A stretch of 7,496 nt of DNA, taken from contig DALYJJ010000218.1 in the NCBI GenBank assembly GCA_031969915.1, positions 1-7,496 on the forward strand, in the 5' to 3' direction. Shown piece by piece: positions 1 to 5,678 of this stretch. The number at the start of each line of letters is the position of its first letter. Within the stretch, counting starts at the first letter, position 1. Under the pieces are notes generated by a model that made no database searches, was not told the DNA's origin, and saw nothing but the letters and a program-made list of their open reading frames with translations. This DNA comes from DALYJJ01 sp031969915 (lineage in GTDB: Bacteria; Acidobacteriota; Terriglobia; Bryobacterales; Bryobacteraceae). The translations under genes were made by a program, and so were the position numbers.

Positions 1-354
1 GCCGTCGACGACCTCGCCCAGGAAGCTCGCGCGGGCGATGTCGATGAAGAGTCCGGCGGGGGCGGAGGCGATGGAGAAGCGGGGCTCGGCCGCGGTGGCG
101 GCGAGGAGGAGGGGGAGGCGCTGTTCGAAGGAAGGGCCTTCCCGGTACGTTTTGTGAGGGAAGGCGCGGGGGAGCACGAAGAGGACTTCGGCGGCGCAGG
201 CGAGGGCGGCTTGGGCGAGGCCGAGGTGGGCGATGGTGGGGGGATTGAAGGCGCCGGGGAAGAGGGCCAGGCGGGAGGGCGCGCCGGGGGCCCGGCGGAG
301 GAAGTCCATGGAGCCGATGATACCTTCAGGCAACGAGGCGGCGGCGGGGCGCAT
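1..354 (-). CDS. NadD/NMNAT-like nucleotidyltransferase (3' end outside window)
   Basis: This minus-strand reading frame is open from 354 to the window edge and gives 118 residues of the N-terminal half of a nucleotidyltransferase. With the 354 start, residues 31-41 read PGAFNPPTIAH, the GxFxPx(H/T)xxH nucleotide-binding signature of the HIGH superfamily that includes NadD, NMNAT and CoaD. Thr replaces the first His, as in CoaD and eukaryotic NMNATs. A PHK motif and an arginine-containing helix further on fit NadD-like enzymes, which join nicotinate mononucleotide to ATP in NAD synthesis. The start is uncertain: ATG at 354 gives MRPAAASLPEG, while ATG at 309 gives MDFLRRAPG. Neither has a clear Shine-Dalgarno sequence. 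The gene is divergent from the zinc-ribbon gene, with only 24 bp between starts if 354 is used. Family membership is fairly sure; substrate is not, because the C-terminal half is missing. Confidence 0.72.
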   Translation of the reverse strand, partial: MRPAAASLPEGIIGSMDFLRRAPGAPSRLALFPGAFNPPTIAHLGLAQAALACAAEVLFVLPRAFPHKTYREGPSFEQRLPLLLAATAAEPRFSIASAPAGLFIDIARASFLGEVVDG

Positions 355-362
355 CTGATGCG
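350..362. promoter_or_regulatory. 13-bp inverted repeat between divergent starts
   Basis: The sequence CGCATC-T-GATGCG is a perfect 6-bp inverted repeat around one base. It sits in the short gap between the nucleotidyltransferase and the plus-strand gene starting at 379. It could be an operator, but it overlaps the proposed start codon at 354, and a repeat this short can arise by chance in GC-rich DNA. No -10/-35 pair is visible beside it. Confidence 0.2.
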
Positions 363-369
363 GTAGAGT

Positions 370-373
370 GAGG
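370..373 (+). promoter_or_regulatory. Ribosome binding site GAGG for the zinc-ribbon gene
   Basis: GAGG lies five bases before the ATG at 379. It supports that start, which also places the first CPKC zinc knuckle directly after four residues. Confidence 0.6.
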
Positions 374-378
374 TAGCG

Positions 379-1173
379 ATGTTCTCCTGGATCTGCCCAA
401 AGTGTGGCCGTGACGTGCCGCCTTCGTACACCGATTGCCCGAATTGCGCGGCGAACCAGAGCGCGGCCGCGGCGGCGCCCGCGGCGGGGCCCGCGCCGCC
501 CCAGGGGTATCCGCCACCGTCACAGGCGCCGGCGTATGCTCCGCAGGCGGCTGCTCCCGCGCCAGCGCCGGCGTATGCTCCGCAGGCGGCTGCTCCCGCG
601 CCTCCGCCGCCGTATGCTCCTGCCCAGGGCGGCTACGCGCAGGCTCCGCCGCAGGGGTATCCGCCGCCGCCGCACGGTTATCCGCGGCGCCATATTCCGG
701 AGTGGGCGGTGGTGCTGGGCACGGTGGTGGTGATCGGGCTACTGGCCGCGGGCGCTTATTTCTTCCTGCTGCCTTCGCGGCAGACGGCTTCGGCGAAGAA
801 TGGCAAGGCGTCGACGGAGGCGGTGGCGGCTCCGGAAGGGCCGGTGAGCACCGTGGTTTCGAAGCATCCGTACGCGCGGCACCTGGACATTGCCGGGATC
901 CGGTTGATCGAAGAGAAGGGGCTGAAGGCGAAGTTCGTGATCGTGAACCACTCCTCGGCCGACATGTCGAGCATTCCGGTGGTGATCCGGCTGTCGCGGG
1001 TGGGGTCGAAGCCGGACGAAGAGCCGCTGACCACGGCGGCGATGGAACTCCCGTCGCTGGGGCCGTACGAATCGAAAGAGATCACGGTGCCGGTGAAGGC
1101 GAAGCTGCGGGCCTATGAGATGCCGGACTGGCAGTTCATCCGGGGCGAAGTGGAGATCAAGGCCGAGCCGTGA
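379..1173 (+). CDS. Zinc-ribbon, Pro/Ala-rich linker, single-TM membrane protein
   Basis: This 264-aa protein has four visible parts. Residues 6-23 form a C-x2-C...C-x2-C zinc ribbon (C6, C9, C20, C23). Residues 27-104 are a low-complexity Ala/Pro/Gln/Tyr linker containing 13-residue tandem repeats. Residues about 109-132 are one hydrophobic membrane segment, preceded by a basic stretch (YPRRH), so the N-terminus should be cytoplasmic. Residues about 163-262 look like a beta-rich extracytoplasmic domain (KAKFVIVNHSSADMSSIPVVI) resembling the FxLYD/DUF3426 type of Ig-like fold; that match is by eye only. There is no signal peptide. It overlaps the start of nth by 4 bp, so the two are probably one transcript and translationally coupled. 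Function is unknown; this architecture is common in membrane sensors or assembly factors. Confidence 0.85.
   Translation: MFSWICPKCGRDVPPSYTDCPNCAANQSAAAAAPAAGPAPPQGYPPPSQAPAYAPQAAAPAPAPAYAPQAAAPAPPPPYAPAQGGYAQAPPQGYPPPPHGYPRRHIPEWAVVLGTVVVIGLLAAGAYFFLLPSRQTASAKNGKASTEAVAAPEGPVSTVVSKHPYARHLDIAGIRLIEEKGLKAKFVIVNHSSADMSSIPVVIRLSRVGSKPDEEPLTTAAMELPSLGPYESKEITVPVKAKLRAYEMPDWQFIRGEVEIKAEP
526..642 (+). repeat. 39-bp tandem repeat, three units, in the linker coding sequence
   Basis: The units start at 526, 565 and 604. The first two differ at one base of 39; the third keeps the phase of the CGTATGCT core (533, 572, 611) but diverges in its second half. Each unit encodes 13 residues around the core PAYAPQAAAPAP. 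The period is a multiple of three, so copy-number change would lengthen or shorten the linker without a frameshift. A related Pro-Gln-Gly-Tyr-Pro motif flanks the array on both sides. Confidence 0.9.
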
Positions 1174-1847
1174 CGGCGGGGAAGGCGAAGAAGCCGCGCA
1201 CGCAGGCGGAGCGGCGGGAGCGGCTGGGGGCGATTCTGGCGCACCTGGACAGGCTCTACCCGAACGTGACCTGCGCGCTCCATCATGGCAGCGCATGGGA
1301 GTTGCTGGTGGCGACGATCCTGAGCGCGCAGTGCACGGACCAGCGGGTGAACCTGGTGACGCCGGGGCTGTTCGCCAAGTACCCGACCATTGAGGATTTC
1401 GCGGCGGTTTCGCCGGAGGAACTGGCGCAGGATATCCGCTCCACGGGTTTCTTCAACAACAAGGCGAAGTCAATTGTGGGCGCGGCGCGGAAGATCCTGG
1501 GGGAGTTCGGGGGCGAGGTTCCGGCCGAGATGGATCGACTGCTGACCGTGCCGGGGGCGGCGCGGAAGACGGCGAACGTGGTGTTGGGGACGGCGTTCGG
1601 GATTGCGTCGGGCGTGGTGGTGGACACGCACGTGCAGCGGATTTCACAGCGGCTCGACCTGACCAAGGAAGACGATCCGGTGAAGATCGAGCGGGACCTG
1701 ATGAAGGCGGTGCCGAAGGAGAAGTGGATCCTGTTTTCGCACCAGGTGATCCACTTCGGGCGGCAGATCTGCGTAGCGCGGAAGCCGCGCTGCGGGGAGT
1801 GCGCCATCGGGCCGCTGTGCTACGCGGCGGACAAGAGTATCGACTAG
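1170..1847 (+). CDS. nth: Endonuclease III, DNA glycosylase/AP lyase
   Basis: This 225-aa protein is a full-length endonuclease III, which removes oxidised pyrimidines from DNA and cleaves the abasic site in base-excision repair. The N-terminal core carries ATILSAQCTDQRVN (residues 48-61). The helix-hairpin-helix is TVPGAARKTANVVLG (126-140), with catalytic Lys133. The catalytic Asp is D152 in VVDTHVQRIS. The C-terminus has the [4Fe-4S] pattern C-x6-C-x2-C-x5-C (C201, C208, C211, C217). The second Gly of the classic PGVG hairpin is Ala here. The GTG start at 1170 overlaps the upstream stop codon (GTGA), which argues for coupled translation. No later start keeps the N-terminal helices. Identity is certain from the motifs. 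Confidence 0.97.
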   Translation: MTAGKAKKPRTQAERRERLGAILAHLDRLYPNVTCALHHGSAWELLVATILSAQCTDQRVNLVTPGLFAKYPTIEDFAAVSPEELAQDIRSTGFFNNKAKSIVGAARKILGEFGGEVPAEMDRLLTVPGAARKTANVVLGTAFGIASGVVVDTHVQRISQRLDLTKEDDPVKIERDLMKAVPKEKWILFSHQVIHFGRQICVARKPRCGECAIGPLCYAADKSID

Positions 1848-1849
1848 GG

Positions 1850-1861
1850 CGGCGGCCGCCG
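1850..1861. other. 12-bp GC palindrome between convergent genes
   Basis: CGGCGGCCGCCG is a perfect palindrome in the 18-bp gap between the stop codons of nth and the Roadblock gene. It could help end transcription from both sides, but it has no loop and no T-tract, so it is not a canonical intrinsic terminator. Confidence 0.2.
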
Positions 1862-1865
1862 GGCG

Positions 1866-2255
1866 CTAGGCCGCGGCGGGGATCCGGCCATCGAAGATCT
1901 CGCCGATCTGGCGGGCGGTGTCCCGCGCCTCCAGGTGAATGAGGCCGGCGTTGGCGAACGTCGGGCCGAGCACGGCGAGAACGGCCTTGGAGCCGGCGGA
2001 GTAGACGAACAGGTGTCCGTCGGCGGCGGCGACGTTGATCTCGTGCATCCCACCGATGGCGAGGCTGTCGGTGAGGCGGCGGCCGAGGCTGCACGCGGCG
2101 GCGGCCATGGCGGCGAGCCGTTGCGGGTCAATGCCCGGGGCCAACTGATGGGCGATGGCGAGGCCTTCGACCGAGGCGAGCAGGACGCCGCGGACTTCGG
2201 GCACGGCAGCTTTGAGTTGCTCGAGCTGCTTAATGACTTCTTCCAGTTTAGACAT
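1866..2255 (-). CDS. Roadblock/LC7 domain protein (MglB-like)
   Basis: The 129-aa product is essentially one Roadblock/LC7 domain. Helix 1 is SKLEEVIKQLEQLKAAVPEV. The strand-turn-strand GVLLASVEGLAIAHQL (residues 23-38) is the family hallmark, followed by the Ala-rich central helix (44-60) and paired strands (HEINVAAADGHLFVYSAG). The C-terminal helix ends at FDGRI. Family members dimerise and act with small Ras-like GTPases such as MglA, often as activators; MglB controls cell polarity in myxobacteria. No GTPase is encoded in this window, so the partner must lie elsewhere. The start at 2255 is chosen because GGAGGT precedes it closely; an in-frame GTG at 2300 would add 15 residues (MCSFAVIGSPFPGGS) unlike the family. 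Domain call is confident; the partner and process are not. Confidence 0.88.
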   Translation of the reverse strand: MSKLEEVIKQLEQLKAAVPEVRGVLLASVEGLAIAHQLAPGIDPQRLAAMAAAACSLGRRLTDSLAIGGMHEINVAAADGHLFVYSAGSKAVLAVLGPTFANAGLIHLEARDTARQIGEIFDGRIPAAA

Positions 2256-2258
2256 GGA

Positions 2259-2264
2259 ACCTCC
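2259..2264 (-). promoter_or_regulatory. Ribosome binding site GGAGGT for the Roadblock gene
   Basis: GGAGGT lies three bases before the ATG ending at 2255 on the minus strand. It decides that start over the upstream in-frame GTG, although the spacing is on the short side. Confidence 0.65.
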
Positions 2265-2432
2265 GGGGAACGGGGAGCCGATAACGGCAAACGAACACAC
2301 CCTTAGATCGGCGGCTAAGCGTTTCTCCTTTAGGCGGGGGGCCGTTGGGGAGAGCCTGACGACGGAGGTCCGGCGAAAGCCTCAGGGCGTTGAGGCGCGG
2401 GCTTGGGCTGGCTGCCAGTAGACTGGAGAGAC

Positions 2433-2438
2433 AAGGAA
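2433..2438 (+). promoter_or_regulatory. Ribosome binding site AAGGAA before a GTG start
   Basis: AAGGAA ends five bases before the GTG at 2444 and is the reason for choosing that start over an upstream in-frame TTG at 2390, which has no such motif. Confidence 0.5.
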
Positions 2439-2443
2439 CCGCC

Positions 2444-2752
2444 GTGAACGCAATTCAATGGAACGAGCCATGGCGCGAAGTTCGGGAGGAGAGCGAGCGC
2501 GCCGGTCTGGAACGGGAACTGGCTGCGGAAGTCGGGCCCCAACACCCGCTGTGGGGGTTGGGGGCGAGAATCATCGGACGCCACTCCAGCCAGGACGATG
2601 TGGTTGTGTCGCTCGCTGCCGGCGGCTACGCGATCGTTCACCTGGTCTGGCATGGCCACATCGATCGGTTCCCGAGAGAGTACCCTGCGACCACGATCTA
2701 CGCGGATCAGGCCGAGCTGCAGGCGGCGTTGGACAGCGATGAGTTCAGTTGA
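2444..2752 (+). CDS. Small hypothetical protein, 102 aa
   Basis: I do not recognise a named family. The product reads as a real globular protein: an acidic/basic helix (WREVREESERAGLERELAAEV, residues 10-30 in outline), then PQHPLWGLGARIIGRHSSQDDVVV, a strand pair SLAAGGYAIVHLVWHGH and a C-terminal PATTIYADQAELQAAL. The alternation of GARII, DDVVVSL and YAIVHLVW suggests a small alpha/beta or beta-sheet fold with three central strands. There is no signal peptide, membrane segment or cysteine, so it should be cytoplasmic. The pattern resembles short uncharacterised proteins I associate with several environmental phyla, but I cannot name a domain. Its stop codon overlaps the 3' end of the convergent GH172 gene by 8 bp. 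A GTG start is used. Confidence 0.68.
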   Translation: MNAIQWNEPWREVREESERAGLERELAAEVGPQHPLWGLGARIIGRHSSQDDVVVSLAAGGYAIVHLVWHGHIDRFPREYPATTIYADQAELQAALDSDEFS

Positions 2753-3890
2753 CGGCGAGAGCGTCGCGGTCCGGGAGCGGCGGGAAGGCGCCGTGCGGTT
2801 CGCGCTGATACCAGAAGACGACGGAGGCGATGTCGTCCTGTAGGGGAAGATACTCGCCGGGGACATTCGCCTTCCAGCCGAGGGCCTGGATGGTGACGCG
2901 CAGATCCTGCTTGAAGCGGATGGGGTCGACGATGTGCCAGCGGTACATGGCGAAGCGCTGCTGGGACTGGTAGACGCCGTCGGGCTTGAGCACCTGGTGG
3001 AGGCCGGCGTAAGCGGTGCTGAACTCCTGATACTGGCGGGTTTGCCGGTTTTCGAAATTGTAGGAGCCGCAGAAGTAATCTTCGGTGCCGGTGCCGGCGA
3101 TGGTGGGATAGTCGCGGTCGCCGTCGAGGTAGAACTTGATTTCGCCTTCGCCCCACCAGCCGCTATTGCGGACGCCCCAGGCCAGGTAGGTTCCGACGTA
3201 CTGGCCGGCGCCTTTGACGCCGTCGATGAGCGTGTAGACCGATTTGAAGGGGAGCGGATTGACGCGGCGGAACTGGGCGTGGAAGTAGGCGGCGTCGGCG
3301 GGAACCTGGGTGAGGGTGTAGTCGATCTGGTAATAGAGGACCATTTCCTTCTCGTCGAGGTTCTCCATGGTGATGCGGGCGCGTTGGCGGAAGGGCATGA
3401 GCCAATAGCTATTGAAGGCGGAGCCGGGGTTGACGGTGACGGCGAGGGAATTGAGGGGGGCGTAGCGGCCCCAGCCCATGCCGAAGAAGTCGCCGACGGG
3501 GACTTCGACGGAGGGGGTTTTCTCGTCGTCCCAGTAGATGCGGAGGATGGACCAGCGCCAGTTGCCGGTGGGGGTCATCCAGATATGTTGGACGGCGCCG
3601 GAGCCTTTGATGTCGGCGAGGGTGAAGGTCTCGCCGGGCTTGATGCGGACGCTGGGGCTGACCTTCCAGCCCTGGCCGAGGTTGCGGGCGGCGTTCTTGC
3701 CGGTGCCTTCGGTGGCCATGCCGCCGCGCCCTTTTTCGCCGGTGAAATTCTCCGGGCTGATGGAGCGGGTCTCGGCGTTGGAGATCCGGAAGAGGTTGTG
3801 GAGGCCGGTTTCGAGGCCGTCGAAGACGGGGACTTGGGGAAGCGCGAGCGGGGCTGCCAGGAGCATGGCGAGGAGGAGACGAGGCGTCAT
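2745..3890 (-). CDS. Secreted DUF2961 / glycoside hydrolase family 172 protein
   Basis: The 381-aa product starts with a signal peptide (MTPRLLLAMLLAAPLALPQ). The mature part shows the DUF2961 hallmarks: SISPENFTGEKGRGG (residues 43-57), the KGSGAVQHIWMTPTG strand (95-109), VPVGDFFGMGWG (130-141), WWGEGEIKFYLDGD (245-258) and GTGTEDYFCGSY (266-277). GH172 was founded on a bifidobacterial difructose-dianhydride I synthase/hydrolase with two catalytic glutamates; by position E250 and E270 are the likely pair here. The family folds as a double jelly-roll and assembles as multimers. The likely role is periplasmic or extracellular cleavage of a fructan- or arabinofuranose-type glycan, but the substrate cannot be read from sequence. 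A GAAGG motif precedes the ATG at 3890. The 3' end overlaps the convergent small gene by 8 bp. Confidence 0.92.
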   Translation of the reverse strand: MTPRLLLAMLLAAPLALPQVPVFDGLETGLHNLFRISNAETRSISPENFTGEKGRGGMATEGTGKNAARNLGQGWKVSPSVRIKPGETFTLADIKGSGAVQHIWMTPTGNWRWSILRIYWDDEKTPSVEVPVGDFFGMGWGRYAPLNSLAVTVNPGSAFNSYWLMPFRQRARITMENLDEKEMVLYYQIDYTLTQVPADAAYFHAQFRRVNPLPFKSVYTLIDGVKGAGQYVGTYLAWGVRNSGWWGEGEIKFYLDGDRDYPTIAGTGTEDYFCGSYNFENRQTRQYQEFSTAYAGLHQVLKPDGVYQSQQRFAMYRWHIVDPIRFKQDLRVTIQALGWKANVPGEYLPLQDDIASVVFWYQREPHGAFPPLPDRDALAVN

Positions 3891-3911
3891 GGGACCTTCT
3901 TTCTAACCAGA

Positions 3912-3917
3912 ATTGTA
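3912..3917 (-). promoter_or_regulatory. Possible -10 box for the GH172 gene
   Basis: On the minus strand TACAAT lies 21 bases before the GH172 start, inside the most AT-rich stretch of the window (about 3901-3960). It matches TATAAT at five of six positions. No good -35 hexamer stands 16-18 bases upstream, so this is only a candidate. Confidence 0.3.
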
Positions 3918-3992
3918 TGCGCTTGCGGTCTCTGAGAGATTTCCTTAGGTACTAATGAAAAACCGCTGACCCTCCGATTAAGGGTGAGGGAG

Positions 3993-4017
3993 GACAGGCC
4001 CGGAACGGGTGCCTGTC
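3993..4017. repeat. REP-like hairpin in the intergenic region
   Basis: GACAGGC (3993-3999) and GCCTGTC (4011-4017) form a 7-bp stem. Inside it CCG and CGG pair around a GAA loop, leaving a two-base GT bulge. Compact GC-rich hairpins with a GCCTGTC foot resemble REP-type palindromes scattered in many environmental genomes. Here it would sit in the mRNA leader of the zinc-finger gene, 14 bases before its ribosome binding site. It may instead be a local leader structure; only copy number elsewhere in the genome can tell. Confidence 0.4.
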
Positions 4018-4030
4018 ACGAAGGATTCGC

Positions 4031-4037
4031 GAGGAGG
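4031..4037 (+). promoter_or_regulatory. Strong ribosome binding site GAGGAGG
   Basis: GAGGAGG stands six bases before the GTG at 4044. It is the best Shine-Dalgarno sequence in the window and fixes that start over the upstream in-frame GTG at 3984, whose extra 20 residues would be encoded by the hairpin region. Confidence 0.75.
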
Positions 4038-4043
4038 TTTGCG

Positions 4044-5678
4044 GTGGCCGCGTGCAGGCAATGTGGAAAGCCGCTGCCGCTCCTGAGCAGAGTGGCGGGA
4101 GAGGGAGAGTTCTGCTGCGATGCACACCGCCTCGAGTATCGGGAACGGTATGACTTGCGCGGCTTGGACAAATTGCTGAAGAAAGCGTTGCGGGAAGAGA
4201 CGCCTTCGGGCGAGGACGGCGGCGGATCGGCGGTGGCGGTGGCGGCGGGGCCTTTGATGCCGGTTGCCGGTGCGGCTGGCGCGCCGGTGGTTGGGGAGTC
4301 GATACGGGCTCTGGGCGAGGCGCTGCGCATTCAGCACGAGCTGATCGAGCCGGACGAGGAAAGCGACGAGGCGCTGCCGGTGGAGGCGCCGGAGGCGGCG
4401 GCGCCCCGGCGGGCGCGGCCTGTGGCGGTGCGATGGGAGACGCGGACCCAGGGGTTCCGGCCGGACTGGCCGGCCGCTTGCGCGCTGGCGATGGAGGCGA
4501 TCCGGGACAGTGAGTACACGGCCCTGTGGATCGAACAGGACCTGGGGACGGCGCCGGAGGTGGTAGCGGAAGAGACTGCCGCAGCGGTGGAAGAAGCGAA
4601 GGAAGAAGCTCCGGCGGAGGCTGGGGCGCGGCCTCGGCGGGCGGGGATCGCGCGCACACAGACGCGCGCGGCGCGCCTGGCGGCGAGAGCCGAGCGCACG
4701 GTGCGCAGTGTGCCGCCGGCGGCGCTGCGGTTGCATGTGCCGCGCCATACGGCGCTGCCCTTACGGCGGAGGATCACGCTGGCACCGCCCGGAGCGGCTC
4801 CGGCGGCGGGCCCGGTCCGGGCCAAGCGGGTTCCCGAACGCGAGGAACTGGAAGCGACGGCCTTGCGGCCGGCGGTGACGGTGAGGGTGGCTGAGCCACC
4901 GGCGGCGGTAGCGGTGCCGGCGGAAGCGGCGCCCGCTCCCCCAAAGGCACCCACGCCCGCAGAGCGGCCCGCGCCGGCGGTTGCGCCGCCGTTGACGGCG
5001 GAGCCGGGGACGCTGGTCTTACCGGTGGAGACGGGAGGGTTCTTCAGCCGCATACCGGTGGCCGCCTGGGTCGGCGTGGTGATTCTGGGGGCGCTACTGT
5101 GCGGCGGGTATTTCGTATTCAAGCCGGGATCGGTGAAACGGCCGCAGCCGATGGACACGGCGGTTCCGGCGCCGGTGGCGATGGGGGGCGTGGCATGGTT
5201 CGTGGAGTCGCCGCAGGGGACGAAGGCGCGGGAGACGGGGATTCAGTTCTCGTTGTACCGGCCGTCGCTGGCGCTGTCGGATTACCGCATGGAGTTTGAG
5301 GGCGAGTTGGAGGCGAAGAGCCTCGGCTGGGTGATCCGGTATGCGGATCCAAAGAACTATTACGCGATGAAGATCCGGGCGTCGCGGCCGGGGGACGCTA
5401 CGGGCGCGACCTTTGTGCGCTATGCGGTGATCGGCGGCGAGGAGACGGACCGCTTTGAGCTGCCGCTGGCCGCGAAGGTGCGGCCCGGGATGAAGATCAA
5501 GGTCCGGGTGGATGCCAAGGGGCCGCGGCTGATCACGTATGTGCAGGGGACGGCGGTGAACGAGTGGAGCGACACCAAGCTCAAGACGGGCGGGTTCGGA
5601 TTTCTGAACACGCGCGAAGAGCGGGCGCGGATCGCTCAGGTGCAACTTTCCTTTCTGAAGGGCGCGAGCGTGCAATGA
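4044..5678 (+). CDS. Zinc-finger, charged linker, single-TM protein with lectin-like C-terminal domain
   Basis: With the GTG start the protein has 544 aa. The N-terminus is a small zinc finger: CRQCGKP (C4, C7) and EFCCDAHRLEYRER (C24, C25, H28), like the FCxxxCR treble-clef type. Residues about 55-335 form a long low-complexity linker: first Ala/Glu-rich, then an Arg-rich block (about 197-265), then Ala/Pro-rich. It includes a more ordered-looking Trp-containing stretch (about 129-170). A membrane segment spans about 337-357 (VAAWVGVVILGALLCGGYFVF), with no signal peptide, so the N-terminus is predicted cytoplasmic. Residues about 383-540 look like a concanavalin-A/DUF1080-type beta-sandwich (YRMEFEGELEAKSLGWVIRY, NYYAMKIRA, GGFGFLNTREERARIAQVQL). 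It overlaps the TPR gene by ATGA. Function is unknown; glycan binding or envelope sensing is a guess from the fold. Confidence 0.85.
   Translation: MAACRQCGKPLPLLSRVAGEGEFCCDAHRLEYRERYDLRGLDKLLKKALREETPSGEDGGGSAVAVAAGPLMPVAGAAGAPVVGESIRALGEALRIQHELIEPDEESDEALPVEAPEAAAPRRARPVAVRWETRTQGFRPDWPAACALAMEAIRDSEYTALWIEQDLGTAPEVVAEETAAAVEEAKEEAPAEAGARPRRAGIARTQTRAARLAARAERTVRSVPPAALRLHVPRHTALPLRRRITLAPPGAAPAAGPVRAKRVPEREELEATALRPAVTVRVAEPPAAVAVPAEAAPAPPKAPTPAERPAPAVAPPLTAEPGTLVLPVETGGFFSRIPVAAWVGVVILGALLCGGYFVFKPGSVKRPQPMDTAVPAPVAMGGVAWFVESPQGTKARETGIQFSLYRPSLALSDYRMEFEGELEAKSLGWVIRYADPKNYYAMKIRASRPGDATGATFVRYAVIGGEETDRFELPLAAKVRPGMKIKVRVDAKGPRLITYVQGTAVNEWSDTKLKTGGFGFLNTREERARIAQVQLSFLKGASVQ

Larger units (their letters stand above)
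2256..2443. other. Divergent intergenic region with small inverted repeats
   Basis: This 188-bp gap separates the Roadblock gene from the 102-aa hypothetical gene. It holds three short inverted repeats: CTTAG-N8-CTAAG (2302-2319), GCCTCA-N6-TGAGGC (2379-2396) and CCAGT-AG-ACTGG (2415-2426). Both promoters should lie here, but I see no convincing -10/-35 pair on either strand. I do not recognise a riboswitch fold. Confidence 0.35.

Noticed and set aside
154..366. Plus-strand 70-codon Gly/Glu-rich open frame
   Set aside because: It is antisense to the nucleotidyltransferase fragment, whose GAFNPPTIAH motif is diagnostic.
2256..2443. Possible riboswitch in the gap before the small hypothetical gene
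   Set aside because: I compared it by eye with cyclic-di-GMP and fluoride riboswitch cores and found no match to the conserved loops.
2934..3935. Long plus-strand open frame opposite the GH172 gene
   Set aside because: It is rich in Ala, Gly, Val and Glu with no motif, has no ribosome binding site, and lies wholly antisense to a gene with clear family motifs. It is a GC-rich shadow frame.
3929..3939. TCTCT-G-AGAGA inverted repeat in the divergent gap
   Set aside because: Arms of five bases in simple alternating sequence are likely chance; it has no clear position relative to a convincing promoter.
3955..3969. Four-codon leader peptide ATG AAA AAC CGC TGA upstream of the zinc-finger gene
   Set aside because: It has only a weak AGG before it, no repeated regulatory codons and no clear attenuator, so a leader-peptide role is not supported.
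3969..3990. ACCCT-N7-AGGGT and CCCTC/GAGGG alternative stems
   Set aside because: These short, mutually exclusive pairings look like an attenuator, but there is no T-tract and no anti-terminator logic that I can follow.
3952..4748. Two minus-strand open frames of 235 and 256 codons
   Set aside because: Their products are low-complexity Pro/Arg/Ser/His sequence antisense to the zinc-finger gene, whose start, zinc knuckle and membrane segment are convincing.
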